Source: DAITBA01 sp036824005 (lineage in GTDB: Bacteria > Pseudomonadota > Gammaproteobacteria > Burkholderiales > Rhodocyclaceae). From it: 24,114 nucleotides of DNA. This document shows, in pieces, positions 6,285-14,591 of the stretch. Both the position numbers and the translations under genes were made by a program. The stretch lies in the NCBI GenBank assembly GCA_036824005.1, contig DAITBA010000033.1, positions 1 through 24,114 of the forward strand, in the 5' to 3' direction. The number at the start of each line of letters is the position of its first letter. The stretch's first letter is position 1. Below the pieces are notes generated by a model. That model saw nothing but the letters and a program-made list of their open reading frames with translations. It made no database searches and was not told the origin of the DNA.

Positions 6285-6770
6285 ATGAACATGCGCAAAT
6301 TCGCCACCCCTGGCCTGATTGCTCTCGCCCTCTCTCTTGCGCCCCTGGGCGCTGCCGTAGCCGAAAGCAAGATGGACATTGTCGATACGGCGAAGTCCGC
6401 CGGATCATTCGGCACACTGGTTGTCGCGCTTGAAAAGGCTGGCCTCGTAGACACGCTCAAGAGCAAGGGCCCCTTCACGGTATTCGCCCCGACAGACGAA
6501 GCCTTCGCCAAGGTGCCAAAAGATCAGCTCGACGCGCTGCTCGCCGACAAGGCGAAGCTCACGAACGTGTTGACTTATCACGTCGTACCCGGGAAGATCG
6601 CCTCGAGCGAAGTCAGTCCGGGGCCGGCGAAGACCGTTCAAGGTCAAAGCCTGACGATCGCCAAGCAGTCGGGCAGCATCACGGTGGACAAGGCCAAAGT
6701 AATCAAGGCCGACATAGCCGCCAACAATGGCGTCATTCACGTCATTGACAGTGTAGTCATGCCGAACTGA
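6285..6770 (+). CDS. Secreted fasciclin (FAS1) domain protein
   Basis: A 161-residue protein with a Sec signal peptide (KFATPGLIALALSLAPLGAAVA, cleavage near residue 26) followed by a single FAS1 domain: MDIVDTAKSAGSFGTLVVAL, the H1 box GPFTVFAPTDEAF, VLTYHVVPGKI and the H2 box NNGVIHVIDSVVMPN at the end. FAS1 domains mediate adhesion or stress-related extracellular functions; in bacteria small single-domain forms are often stress-induced, without a defined reaction. The frame stays open upstream to 5940, but the ATG at 6285 has AAGGA six bases before it and begins the signal peptide. Confidence 0.93.
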   Translation: MNMRKFATPGLIALALSLAPLGAAVAESKMDIVDTAKSAGSFGTLVVALEKAGLVDTLKSKGPFTVFAPTDEAFAKVPKDQLDALLADKAKLTNVLTYHVVPGKIASSEVSPGPAKTVQGQSLTIAKQSGSITVDKAKVIKADIAANNGVIHVIDSVVMPN

Positions 6771-6796
6771 TCCCTCTCCACCTGCAGTGTCGGCAT

Positions 6797-6828
6797 GAGC
6801 CGGCGCATAGCGCCGGCTCCATTTCCTT
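6797..6828 (+). terminator. Probable intrinsic terminator after the fasciclin gene
   Basis: A perfect 10-bp stem GAGCCGGCGC / GCGCCGGCTC (6797-6806, 6810-6819) with an ATA loop, followed by CATTTCCTT. The stem is strong; the T-tract is short and interrupted. It lies 27 bases after the fasciclin stop. Confidence 0.65.
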
Positions 6829-6841
6829 GTGCCGCAGTACC

Positions 6842-7762
6842 GTGCCCGCCGACGACGTCCCGCCAACCCGCCGCCGCATCTCACCCTATGTGCCGCTGAC
6901 GCTGACCGTACTGTTCTGGTCTGGCAACTGGGTCGTCGGACGCGGCATCCGCGACGATGTGCCGCCCATCGCCCTGAGCTTCTGGCGCTGGGTCATTGCA
7001 TTCGTTCTCCTGCTGCCGCTGGCATGGCCGCATCTGCGCCGTCAGCGGCTGCAGCTTTTGCGCCATTGGCGGATTCTGGCGCTGCTGGGCGTATTTGGCG
7101 GCGCCTGCCACAACGCGTTGACCTATACCGGCCTGGTCTATACCACGGCGACCAACGGCGTGCTGCTCGCTTCCGCAACACCGATCATGATCATCGGATT
7201 GTCCTGGGCGATCCTCGGCAAGCGACTGCAGGCGCCGGAGTGGCTGGGCGTCATGGTTTCCTTGTCCGGCGTGCTGGTCATCGTCTGCCAGGGGGACTGG
7301 ACACGGCTGCTGGAACTGCGTCCCAACGTAGGCGACTTGTGGGTGCTGGCAGCGATGTTCTGCTGGGCGCTTTACACTGTGATGCTGGTCTGGCGCCCGG
7401 GTGGACTGCATCCGTACGCGTTTCTCGCCGCCGTCTCGGTGGTAGGGCTCGCCGCGCTGTTACCGTTCTATCTCTGGGAGATCGCAGCGGGAAAATTGAT
7501 CCGTCCGAACGCGTACGCCTTGTCCGCCATCGCCTATGCCGGCGTGTTTCCGGCCTTGCTCGGATTCATTTTCTGGAACCTTGCGGTGGCCCAGGTGGGC
7601 GGCAACCGAGCGGGACAGTTCATGCACCTGATGCCGGCCTTCGGCACGATTCTGTCGATCCTCTTCCTGGACGAACGCCCCTATCTGTTCCATTTGGCCG
7701 GAATCGTGCTAATCCTTTTCGGCATCTATCTAACGCACACGGTTGCCCCGCGTCCCCGGTAG
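6842..7762 (+). CDS. EamA-family (DMT superfamily) transporter
   Basis: An integral membrane protein of ~306 residues with ten hydrophobic segments in two EamA repeats: TVLFWSGNWVVGRG starts the first, NVGDLWVLAAMFCWALYTVM the second, and FLDERPYLFHLAGIVLILFGIYL ends it. DMT/EamA proteins export or import small metabolites such as amino acids; the substrate cannot be told. No ATG fits the N-terminus; the start could be TTG at 6827 or GTG at 6842, neither with a clear ribosome site, and the TTG falls within the preceding terminator tail, so I use the GTG. It ends 10 bases before mtfA, so they are probably cotranscribed. Confidence 0.9.
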   Translation: MPADDVPPTRRRISPYVPLTLTVLFWSGNWVVGRGIRDDVPPIALSFWRWVIAFVLLLPLAWPHLRRQRLQLLRHWRILALLGVFGGACHNALTYTGLVYTTATNGVLLASATPIMIIGLSWAILGKRLQAPEWLGVMVSLSGVLVIVCQGDWTRLLELRPNVGDLWVLAAMFCWALYTVMLVWRPGGLHPYAFLAAVSVVGLAALLPFYLWEIAAGKLIRPNAYALSAIAYAGVFPALLGFIFWNLAVAQVGGNRAGQFMHLMPAFGTILSILFLDERPYLFHLAGIVLILFGIYLTHTVAPRPR

Positions 7763-7772
7763 ACTTGGCGGC

Positions 7773-8531
7773 ATGTTCAACACGCTCAAAGATTGGTGGC
7801 GTCGCCGGTCGGACACGCCGGTCGAAATCAGCGAGGTGCAATGGGCGCGTGTCGAGTCGCGCCTACCGTTTCTCGATTATCTGTCCGACAAGGACCGCGA
7901 GCGCCTGCGCGCCATGGCGATAGAGTTCCTGGGCGAAAAAGAGTTCGCCGGCGCCCAGGGTTTCGAGCCCGGTGATGACGTGCGCCTTGCCGTAGCGCTG
8001 CAGGCCTGTCTGCCCGTGCTCAATCTGGGCCTGGAGTGGTATTCAGGATGGCTGGGCATCGTCATCTACCCCGGCGACTTCGTCATCCCGCGCCGGGAAA
8101 TGGACGAGGACGGCGTCGTCCACGAATACGACGACCCGGTGGCCGGCGAAGCGTGGCAGGGCGGACCGGTGATTCTGTCCTGGTTCGACACACCGGACGA
8201 CGCCGAAGGCATGAACGTGGTGATTCACGAATTCGCCCACAAGCTCGACATGCGCAATGGCGATGCGGATGGCATACCGCCCCTGCCTCACGACATGGGC
8301 CGTCGCGATTGGACGGCCGTGTTCCGCGATGGCTACGCAGATTTCTGCCGCCGCGTAGACAGCGGTGAGGAGACCGCGCTCGATCCTTACGCCTCGGAGC
8401 ACCCGGCGGAATTCTTCGCCGTCATGTCCGAGGCATTCTTCGAAACGCCGGCGCTGCTCCGGTCCGAATACCCGCAGGTGTACGACCAGCTCCGGCTTTT
8501 CTATCGCCAGGATCCCGCGGCGGGTTGTTGA
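7773..8531 (+). CDS. mtfA: MtfA-like zinc peptidase (M90)
   Basis: A 252-residue cytosolic protein with the metallopeptidase motif HEFAH at 152-156 within VVIHEFAHKLDMRNGDADG, and the downstream EFFAVMSEAFFE (213-224) expected to supply the third zinc ligand. The N-terminal part (LPFLDYLSDKDRERLRAMAIEFL) and the VNLGLEWY/VIYPGDFV region match the MtfA/DgsA-antirepressor family. In E. coli MtfA binds the Mlc repressor and so relieves repression of ptsG. No Mlc or PTS gene is visible here. The ATG at 7773 is preferred over upstream in-frame codons because it gives the usual family N-terminus (MF-x-LK-xWW). Confidence 0.9.
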   Translation: MFNTLKDWWRRRSDTPVEISEVQWARVESRLPFLDYLSDKDRERLRAMAIEFLGEKEFAGAQGFEPGDDVRLAVALQACLPVLNLGLEWYSGWLGIVIYPGDFVIPRREMDEDGVVHEYDDPVAGEAWQGGPVILSWFDTPDDAEGMNVVIHEFAHKLDMRNGDADGIPPLPHDMGRRDWTAVFRDGYADFCRRVDSGEETALDPYASEHPAEFFAVMSEAFFETPALLRSEYPQVYDQLRLFYRQDPAAGC

Positions 8532-8633
8532 TCAGGATCAAAAGTGCGCTAAGCTACTCGGACGTAGGATGATCCATGGCTCCTGCCCGGCTCGCGGGCT
8601 CGAGTCCTGGAACAGGTGCAACCGGAGTCCCAC

Positions 8634-8807
8634 ATGATCAGAAACCCGCGAACCCGGCGGAAGCTGTCGGTGCTCTTGCTTGTGCTCGGCGGCGTGCTAA
8701 TGTTTTTCGCGCCGGAGAACAACATCCTCTACGGCGCCGTCATCGTCGCCCTCGGCATCGCCCTGGAGATAGCCGGCGTCATCGTTGGACACGGCAAGGA
8801 ATCCTGA
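8634..8807 (+). CDS. Small two-helix membrane protein
   Basis: 57 residues: a basic N-terminus (MIRNPRTRRK), then two hydrophobic helices (LSVLLLVLGGVLMFFA and ILYGAVIVALGIALEIAGVIVG) linked by PENN. GGAG sits six bases before the ATG. Small inner-membrane proteins of this layout are common in proteobacteria and mostly uncharacterised. Confidence 0.75.
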   Translation: MIRNPRTRRKLSVLLLVLGGVLMFFAPENNILYGAVIVALGIALEIAGVIVGHGKES

Positions 8808-9074
8808 GCAGCGCGCCTGCTCGCCCGATACCGGGGCGCCCGATCCATAAAGCGAGGCGCTGCGTTTCGATGGCATGCCTTTGCCTGCGGCGCAAACCTC
8901 TCCCGGACCGGTGACGGGCGTCAACGCACGGCGCGGCGGTGACGCGCTCAAATTGTCGAGCGCGTGCGCCGCCCATGCAGTCGTGCTTTCCACCCGTCTT
9001 TGTGGCGAACTGCTTTTGCCCGCGCGACGCAATGTGCAAATCTGCGCAATTCGCAGACTACGTCGCAGCCACCC

Positions 9075-9542
9075 ATGAAGATACTCCCCACCGATCTGTT
9101 CAAACTCATCGTCGCCCATGCACCCCTCGTCTCCATCGACCTCGTGGTGCGCAATGCCCGCGGCGAGATGCTGCTCGGCCTGCGCCGCAATCGACCGGCC
9201 CAGGATTACTGGTTCGCGCCGGGCGGCAGAATCGGCAAGGACGAGCGGCTCGCGGATGCCTTCCATCGCATCACGCGCGAGGAATTGGGGGTTGCCTTCG
9301 ACATGGCGAAGGCACGCCCGCTTGGCGTATTCGAACACCTCTACAGCGACAATTTCAGCGCCGACCCGGAATTCGGCACCCACTATGTCGTCCTGGCCCA
9401 CGAGCTGGCCGTAGCCGACGGCGCCCTGCGGCTGCCGGAGCTCCAGCACAGCCAATACCGCTGGCTGTCGGACGCCGAAGTCGTCGCCGACGACACCGTG
9501 CACGAAAACACCAAAGCCTACGCTCGGCTGACCCGGCCATGA
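9075..9542 (+). CDS. Nudix hydrolase, GDP-mannose mannosyl hydrolase-like
   Basis: A 155-residue protein whose Nudix box spans residues 50-73 (GGRIGKDERLADAF then HRITREELGV). Around it are the N-terminal APLVSIDLVVRN and, after the box, VFEHLYSDNFSADPEFGTHYVVLAHEL, which resembles GDP-mannose mannosyl hydrolase (Gmm/NudD) rather than MutT. That enzyme releases mannose from GDP-mannose by attack on the sugar carbon. It normally sits in exopolysaccharide clusters; here it has no sugar-nucleotide neighbours, so the true substrate is open. The preceding 267 bases (8808-9074) hold no gene; a TCTGCG/CGCAGA hairpin lies at 9041-9057. Confidence 0.85.
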   Translation: MKILPTDLFKLIVAHAPLVSIDLVVRNARGEMLLGLRRNRPAQDYWFAPGGRIGKDERLADAFHRITREELGVAFDMAKARPLGVFEHLYSDNFSADPEFGTHYVVLAHELAVADGALRLPELQHSQYRWLSDAEVVADDTVHENTKAYARLTRP

Positions 9543-9846
9543 CCTGGGCACTACAGTTGGAACGGCCGGCCTGCAGCTCAAGCCGTTCATAAATCGGCGG
9601 TTTCGCAGAGTGCCCGGGCCGCGCAACAACGTTGCGCGCAACAAGGCGCTGGTGGTGCCGCGACGTCCGGGAATCCATTGCGGATCTCCGCTGCACCTCC
9701 CAACCTCTTGTGACAAAAGCCGTAATACGTTGGTTTTACCCCCATATTTCCCGGCCTGGAAGCGCATCAACATCCCTTAGAATCCCTTTCGTCGGCACCC
9801 ACGAGCCGCCCTCGCCCGCCGCCAAGCGGGCCAATACGATACAAAC
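9543..9846. other. 304-base gap without a recognisable gene
   Basis: No frame here gives a believable product. The segment 9713-9760 is comparatively AT-rich (TTGTGACAAAAGCC, TAATACG, then CCATATTT) and is the likely promoter region for the metallophosphoesterase gene, but no clean -35/-10 pair stands out. Confidence 0.4.
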
Positions 9847-10644
9847 GTGAAGCTGCACATCGTCTCCGATCTTCACCTAGAAAGCGATCCGCGCTGGCGT
9901 CTGCCAACCACGGACGCCGACGTGCTCATTCTCGCCGGCGACATCCATCCGGGATTGCAGGGCATGACCACCTTTGCCCGGCAGGGTAAGCCCGTCCTGT
10001 ACGTCCCCGGCAACCACGAATACTACGGCGAGCACATGAACGGCCTGGCCGCCGCCATGCGTCTGTACTCCGGCCCGTCGAAGATCACCGTACTCGACAC
10101 CGATGCCGTGGAGATCGGCGGCGTGCGTTTCCTCGGCACGACGCTCTGGACCGATTTCCGGCTGTTCGGCACGGCGCATACGGAGGCCGCCCTGCTCACC
10201 GCCGACGGCCACATGAATGATTACATCAGCATACGCGACGGCGATCGTTTCCTCACCCCGCAGCAGACGCTGAAGCTGCATCTCGATGCCGCCAGATGGC
10301 TCGAGGAACAACTGGACACGCCCTTCGACGGGCCGACGGTGGTCATCACCCACCATGCCCCGCATCCGCGCAGCGTTCATCCGAAATACTCCGGCCACAT
10401 TCTCAACGCCGCCTTTGTCTCCGATCTCAGCCGCATGATGGGCAAGGCCGATCTGTGGGTCCATGGACACATCCACTGGTCCCTCGACTACGAGGTCAAT
10501 GGCACACGCATCATCTGCAATCCCAAGGGCTACGGCAAGGAGAACAAGAACTTCAAGCCCGATCTCGTCATCGATCTGCCGGTCGCGAAACGCCAGCCGA
10601 TAGAAACGCCCCAGCGCGTTGCACGCGCTGCATCCGGGGGCTAG
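9847..10644 (+). CDS. Calcineurin-like metallophosphoesterase
   Basis: A 265-residue protein with the full metallophosphoesterase set: D8-x-H10 in IVSDLHLE, GDIH (31-34), GNHEYY (55-60), THH (168-170) and GHIH (207-210), all ligands for a two-metal site that hydrolyses phosphomonoesters or diesters. The protein begins directly with MKLHIVSDLH, so the GTG at 9847 must be the start; no good ribosome site precedes it. It overlaps the convergent small ORF by four bases. The substrate cannot be told from sequence. Confidence 0.9.
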   Translation: MKLHIVSDLHLESDPRWRLPTTDADVLILAGDIHPGLQGMTTFARQGKPVLYVPGNHEYYGEHMNGLAAAMRLYSGPSKITVLDTDAVEIGGVRFLGTTLWTDFRLFGTAHTEAALLTADGHMNDYISIRDGDRFLTPQQTLKLHLDAARWLEEQLDTPFDGPTVVITHHAPHPRSVHPKYSGHILNAAFVSDLSRMMGKADLWVHGHIHWSLDYEVNGTRIICNPKGYGKENKNFKPDLVIDLPVAKRQPIETPQRVARAASGG

Positions 10645-10862
10645 CCGCCCAAAACCCCGGACACTACTCCAGCCGCCACCGCTACCCAGAACACCGCCCG
10701 ATCCGGCCGCAGCCGCGGCATCCGGGTCAGCACCCGCAAGGCATGGCGCATGTCCGGCAACGGCGCCGTGTCCGCATCGTCCGGCCAACGCGTCCCGACC
10801 AGTGCGCTCGGTCTAGGCAGGTAGCGCCACGCGCCTGCCCCCAGCATGTCCTGAATGCCCAC
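10641..10862 (-). CDS. Small hypothetical protein, candidate member of the WYL regulon
   Basis: A 73-residue ORF starting at GTG 10862 with GGGAG five bases upstream. The N-terminal part is soluble (MGIQDMLGAGAWRYLPRPSALVG), followed by a basic stretch (MRHALRVLTRMPRLRPDR) and a C-terminal hydrophobic segment (AVFWVAVAAGVVSGVLGG), so a tail-anchored membrane protein is possible. I do not recognise the family. About 50 bases upstream is one of the three GGCTCA-N5-TGAGCC palindromes shared with the WYL regulator and helicase genes. Confidence 0.55.
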   Translation of the reverse strand: MGIQDMLGAGAWRYLPRPSALVGTRWPDDADTAPLPDMRHALRVLTRMPRLRPDRAVFWVAVAAGVVSGVLGG

Positions 10863-10910
10863 GATCGCTCCCGTTCAAGATCACTGAAGGTGCCAGTTTA
10901 GCGACCGTGA

Positions 10911-10927
10911 GGCTCATGAGATGAGCC
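10911..10927. promoter_or_regulatory. WYL-locus palindrome, copy 1
   Basis: GGCTCA-TGAGA-TGAGCC, a perfect 6+6 inverted repeat with a 5-base spacer, between the start of the small ORF (10862, -) and the end of the WYL gene (10988). It could control the small ORF. Confidence 0.6.
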
Positions 10928-10987
10928 TGACAAGAGCAGGCGGACCGCGCGATTCCTCACTCGCCTGCGCGTACAACCGCGGACGAG

Positions 10988-11968
10988 TCAGCGCGTCGGG
11001 TAGCGCGCGAGCGCGGCCTGCATCTCCCGGACGACCCGTGCCTTGAGCGGTTCCGGACTCAGCACCTGGACGTCGGCGCCATACCGAAGGATGTCCATCA
11101 CCAGCTCGCGGTCATCGCTGTAGGGTATGCTCAGCACATAGGAGCCGTCCGCCTCGTAGCGGCTCTTCTGTTTCGGATGCCACTGCTCGCCTGCTACCCA
11201 GCGCGCCCGTTCGGGTGTGAACCGGAGCTTGGCCCAGGTCAGCTTCCGGCCCGAGAAAATGCCGTAACCGGCGCCGAGCACCGCGTCCAGGGTCTTGTCC
11301 GGCACGTTGCGCGCCGGCTTCTCCAGAATCTCGGCGCGTCGGACCGCATCCAGCGCGAAGCTGCGCAAGCCTTTGCGCAGGTGACACCAGGCGTCGAGGT
11401 ACCAGTTCTCACGATAGTGGACCAGTCGCTGGGGGGAGATCTCCCGTTCCGTCGTCTCGTCCGTCCCCTTGGCGTAATAGGTGATCTGCAACCGGTGGCG
11501 CCGCAGCAGCGCCGAGCCGACGGCGGCGAAGTGATCCAGCGGCAGCCGGCGAGCCGCCAGGGAGATGATCTTGACGCGCTTGTGCACCTCCTCCGCTGGA
11601 TTGTTGCCGGTACCGAGCAAGGCGGTGAGCCGCGCCATGAGCGGCTGGATATGCGGCCCAAGCAGCCCGCCACGGTCGAGGTTGGCAAGCAGGTGCTGCA
11701 TGGTCAGCAGCGCGTGCACCTCGGAGGCATTGAACCACAGTCCCGGCAGCTCGAATTGCCCGCCCGCACGCTCCGGTTCGCCATAGCGGTAGCCGCCTGC
11801 CTCGCGGTCCCAGACGATGGGCGCGTTCAGCCGATTACGCAGGTACTCCAGATCGCGCTTGACCGTCGCGCGCGAGACTTCGAGCTGCGCCTGCAGCCGC
11901 GCGAACGGCACGATCGTCTCTTCGTGGATAAGCTGATCGATCCTGTAAAAACGCTCGGTGCGGTCCAT
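10988..11968 (-). CDS. WYL-domain transcriptional regulator
   Basis: A 326-residue protein: N-terminal winged helix-turn-helix (RFYRIDQLIHEETIVPFARL and VSRATVKRDLEYLRNRL, residues ~6-47), a WYL domain (ISPQRLVHYRENWYLDAWCH, W189-Y190-L191) and a C-terminal WCX-like domain (LSIPYSDDRELVMDILRYGADVQVLSP). WYL regulators sense nucleic-acid or nucleotide ligands and control DNA damage responses (PafBC, DriD) or phage-defence islands (BrxR, CapW). The ATG at 11968 has GGGGG five bases upstream; the frame opens 6 codons earlier at a GTG inside the operator. It is divergent from the helicase-exonuclease operon and has a palindrome over its own inferred transcription start, so it is probably an autoregulated repressor of that operon. 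Confidence 0.92.
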   Translation of the reverse strand: MDRTERFYRIDQLIHEETIVPFARLQAQLEVSRATVKRDLEYLRNRLNAPIVWDREAGGYRYGEPERAGGQFELPGLWFNASEVHALLTMQHLLANLDRGGLLGPHIQPLMARLTALLGTGNNPAEEVHKRVKIISLAARRLPLDHFAAVGSALLRRHRLQITYYAKGTDETTEREISPQRLVHYRENWYLDAWCHLRKGLRSFALDAVRRAEILEKPARNVPDKTLDAVLGAGYGIFSGRKLTWAKLRFTPERARWVAGEQWHPKQKSRYEADGSYVLSIPYSDDRELVMDILRYGADVQVLSPEPLKARVVREMQAALARYPTR

Positions 11969-11979
11969 CGCTGCCCCCT

Positions 11980-11996
11980 GGCTCACGGCATGAGCC
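11980..11996. promoter_or_regulatory. WYL-locus palindrome, copy 2
   Basis: GGCTCA-CGGCA-TGAGCC, lying 11 bases upstream of the WYL regulator ATG and spanning the expected transcription start of that gene, since a -10-like TATAGT lies at 12006-12001 on the minus strand. The position fits autorepression. Confidence 0.7.
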
Positions 11997-12000
11997 TCGT

Positions 12001-12006
12001 ACTATA
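12001..12006 (-). promoter_or_regulatory. -10-like element of the WYL regulator promoter
   Basis: TATAGT on the minus strand, ~32 bases before the regulator ATG. No convincing -35 is seen 16-18 bases upstream, which may mean the promoter depends on an activator or another sigma factor. Confidence 0.35.
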
Positions 12007-12048
12007 GCGCGCCCTGAGTCCGCTGGCATCGGCGCTGGCCGTGTGACT

Positions 12049-12065
12049 GGCTCACGCCATGAGCC
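12049..12065. promoter_or_regulatory. WYL-locus palindrome, copy 3
   Basis: GGCTCA-CGCCA-TGAGCC, 48 bases upstream of the helicase ATG and 69 bases (centre to centre) from copy 2. The position fits control of the helicase-exonuclease operon. Confidence 0.7.
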
Positions 12066-12113
12066 TGCCATGGGCGATGATGGTGGAGACCGATCGATCA
12101 CGGGAGCTCGTTC

Positions 12114-14591
12114 ATGGATCTCTTCTCCGCTGAAACCACTGAAGCGAAAGGCCGCGGCAGCGCCCAGGCCCCGGCGCGACTGACGCCGCACGACCACGCC
12201 GACGTCGCCGATCTGATCGCGGCGCTCGAGCGGTGCTACGGCAGCCGCATCGTCGCCCGCTGGCAATTGCCCGAGCAGCCGGCGCGCCTGGCAGACTTCC
12301 CCGATGGCATCGACCCGCGCCTCATCGCCGCGCTGGCCTCGCGCGGCATCCATCGGCTCTACAGCCACCAGCGCGAGGCGGCGCAGCACGCCCTGGCCGG
12401 GCGCCACGTGGTGGTCGCCACACCGACCGCCTCGGGCAAGTCCCTGTGCTACAACCTGCCGGTCCTGGACCGGTTCCTCGCTGCCAAGGCCAAGGCGCTC
12501 TATCTCTTCCCGACCAAGGCCCTGGCCCAGGACCAGGTGGCGGAGCTGCTGCAGCTCAACGGCGCCGGCGCGCTGGGTCTGCGTGCCTACACCTTCGACG
12601 GCGACACGCCGGCCGACGCACGCCTGGCGGTGCGGCTGCACGGCGATATCGTCGTCTCCAATCCCGACATGCTGCACCAGTCGATCCTGCCCCATCACAC
12701 CAAGTGGGCCCAGTTCTTCGAAAATCTGGCCTACGTCGTCATCGACGAACTGCACACCTACCGCGGCGTGTTCGGCTCCCATGTCGCCAACGTGCTGCGC
12801 CGGCTGCGGCGCATCCTGCGCTTCTACTGCGCCGAGCCGACCTTCATCCTCTCCTCGGCGACCATCGCCAACCCGCGCCAGCTCGCCGAGCAGCTGATCG
12901 GCGCCCCGGTGGCCGCCGTCACCGACAGCGGCGCGCCCCGGGGTGCGAAGACCATCGTGCTGTGGAATCCGCCGGTCATCAATCCCGATCTGGGCCTGCG
13001 TGCCTCCTGTCGCTCGCAGACGACACGCATCGCCCGCCACGCGGTGAAGCGCAGGCTGAAGACCATCGTCTTCGCCAACTCGCGTCTCGAGGTCGAGGTG
13101 CTAACCAAGTACCTGAAGGACCTGTTCGACGCCGATCCACGCAAGCCGGCGCGCATCGCCGCCTACCGCGGCGGCTATCTGCCGGGCGAGCGGCGCGGCA
13201 AGGAGAAGAAGCTGCGCAACGGCGAGCTCGACTGCGTCATCACCACTTCCGCCCTGGAACTGGGGGTAGACATCGGCTCGCTGGACATCTGCATCCTCAA
13301 CGGCTATCCCGGCACCATCGCCGCCGCCTGGCAGCGCCTGGGCCGGGCCGGCCGCCGCCAGCGCGCATCCCTGGGCGTGCTGGTGGCATCGAGCAATCCC
13401 CTCGACCAGTATGTCGCCCGCAATCCCCGGTTCTTCCGCGACGGCTCGCCCGAGCATGCCCGCATCGCTCCCGATCAGCTCCTGATTTTGATGGAACACG
13501 TGCGCTGTGCGGCCTTCGAACTGCCCTTCTGCCTGGGTGAAACCTTCGGCGGCGAGGATCTGCCGACCCTGCTTGCCTATCTCGAGGAGCAGGGTGTGCT
13601 CCATCGCGAATCGACCACCTGGCACTGGATGGCGGACAGCTATCCGGCCAATGCCGTGAGCCTGCGCAGCGTCGCCGACGGCAACTTCACGGTCATCGAC
13701 ATCACAGACGGAAAAAGGGAAGTGATCGCCGAAGTGGACTACTCCGCCGCCGCGCTTACCCTTTACGAGGGCGCGATCCACATGGTGCAGGCCGCACCCT
13801 GGCAGGTGGAGCGTCTGGACTGGGCCGGGCGCAAGGCTTTCGTGCGCAAGACGGACGCCGACTACTACACCGACGCCATCGACTACACCCGGCTCAAGGT
13901 GCTGGACGAGTTCGAGCGCCGCAGCTCTTGCCGCGGCCTGTGCGCCCACGGCGAGGTACATGTCGTGCGCCGTGTCGCCGGCTACAAAAAGATCCGTTAC
14001 TACAGCCACGAGAACGTCGGCTACGGAAACGTGAACCTGCCCGACCACGAGATGCACACCAGCGCCCTGTGGTGGCAATTGGGTGACGATGTGTTGGAGC
14101 AGGTCTTCGCCAATCGTCAGGAAGCGCTGGACGGGTTCCTTGGCGCCGCCTACGCCCTGCACCATGTCGCCGCCCTGTTGTCCATGGCCGACGTGCGCGA
14201 TCTGGGCCGTGCCGTGGGCGACGGCTCGGCCACCTGGTCGGTCACCGTCGGCGCCGACGGCCGCGGCATGCTGCGCACTCCGGACGGCGCCGCTGCCTCC
14301 GGGCAAGCCCTGCCCGCGCGCTTCCGGCCGACGGTCTTCCTCTACGACAACTATCCCGGGGGCATGGGTCTGGCGGCGCCGCTGTTCGATCTGCGCGAGG
14401 AGGTGCTCGCCCGCGCCCGCGACCTGGTCGCTCGCTGTCCCTGCCCCGGCGGCTGCCCGGCCTGCGTCGGACCGGTACCCCCGTCCGCCAATGACGGCGC
14501 CGGCACGCCCAAGGACTGGGCGCTGCGCGTGCTGTCCCTGCTGGGGAACGCCGACGGTTCTGCGCTCCCATGCCGCGGAGGTGAATCGTGA
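12114..14591 (+). CDS. mrfA: MrfA/YprA-like superfamily-2 helicase with DUF1998 domain
   Basis: An 825-residue protein. Helicase motifs in order: SHQREAAQHAL (84-94, Q-motif-like), Walker A ATPTASGKS (102-110), FPTKALAQDQ (132-141), DELH (211-214), SAT (248-250), ITTSALELGVDIGSLD (376-391) and QRLGRAGRR (407-415). The C-terminal DUF1998/MZB region ends in CPCPGGCPACVGP (775-787), four cysteines (C775, C777, C781, C784) that form the metal site of this group. B. subtilis MrfA (YprA) has this architecture and acts with MrfB in repair of mitomycin C lesions independently of UvrABC. GGGAG lies seven bases before the ATG. It is followed by an overlapping MrfB-like gene, which makes the assignment much firmer. 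A role in defence against foreign DNA is an alternative. Confidence 0.92.
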   Translation: MDLFSAETTEAKGRGSAQAPARLTPHDHADVADLIAALERCYGSRIVARWQLPEQPARLADFPDGIDPRLIAALASRGIHRLYSHQREAAQHALAGRHVVVATPTASGKSLCYNLPVLDRFLAAKAKALYLFPTKALAQDQVAELLQLNGAGALGLRAYTFDGDTPADARLAVRLHGDIVVSNPDMLHQSILPHHTKWAQFFENLAYVVIDELHTYRGVFGSHVANVLRRLRRILRFYCAEPTFILSSATIANPRQLAEQLIGAPVAAVTDSGAPRGAKTIVLWNPPVINPDLGLRASCRSQTTRIARHAVKRRLKTIVFANSRLEVEVLTKYLKDLFDADPRKPARIAAYRGGYLPGERRGKEKKLRNGELDCVITTSALELGVDIGSLDICILNGYPGTIAAAWQRLGRAGRRQRASLGVLVASSNPLDQYVARNPRFFRDGSPEHARIAPDQLLILMEHVRCAAFELPFCLGETFGGEDLPTLLAYLEEQGVLHRESTTWHWMADSYPANAVSLRSVADGNFTVIDITDGKREVIAEVDYSAAALTLYEGAIHMVQAAPWQVERLDWAGRKAFVRKTDADYYTDAIDYTRLKVLDEFERRSSCRGLCAHGEVHVVRRVAGYKKIRYYSHENVGYGNVNLPDHEMHTSALWWQLGDDVLEQVFANRQEALDGFLGAAYALHHVAALLSMADVRDLGRAVGDGSATWSVTVGADGRGMLRTPDGAAASGQALPARFRPTVFLYDNYPGGMGLAAPLFDLREEVLARARDLVARCPCPGGCPACVGPVPPSANDGAGTPKDWALRVLSLLGNADGSALPCRGGES
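14577..14584 (+). promoter_or_regulatory. Strong ribosome-binding site for the exonuclease gene
   Basis: GGAGGTGA, a full match to the anti-Shine-Dalgarno end of 16S rRNA, lies inside the last codons of the helicase gene. It is six bases from ATG 14591 and only three from GTG 14588, which decides for the ATG start. Confidence 0.75.

Noticed and set aside
11835..13156. Long minus-strand frames opposite the helicase
   Set aside because: The plus-strand helicase has all motifs in order, so the antisense frames are shadows.
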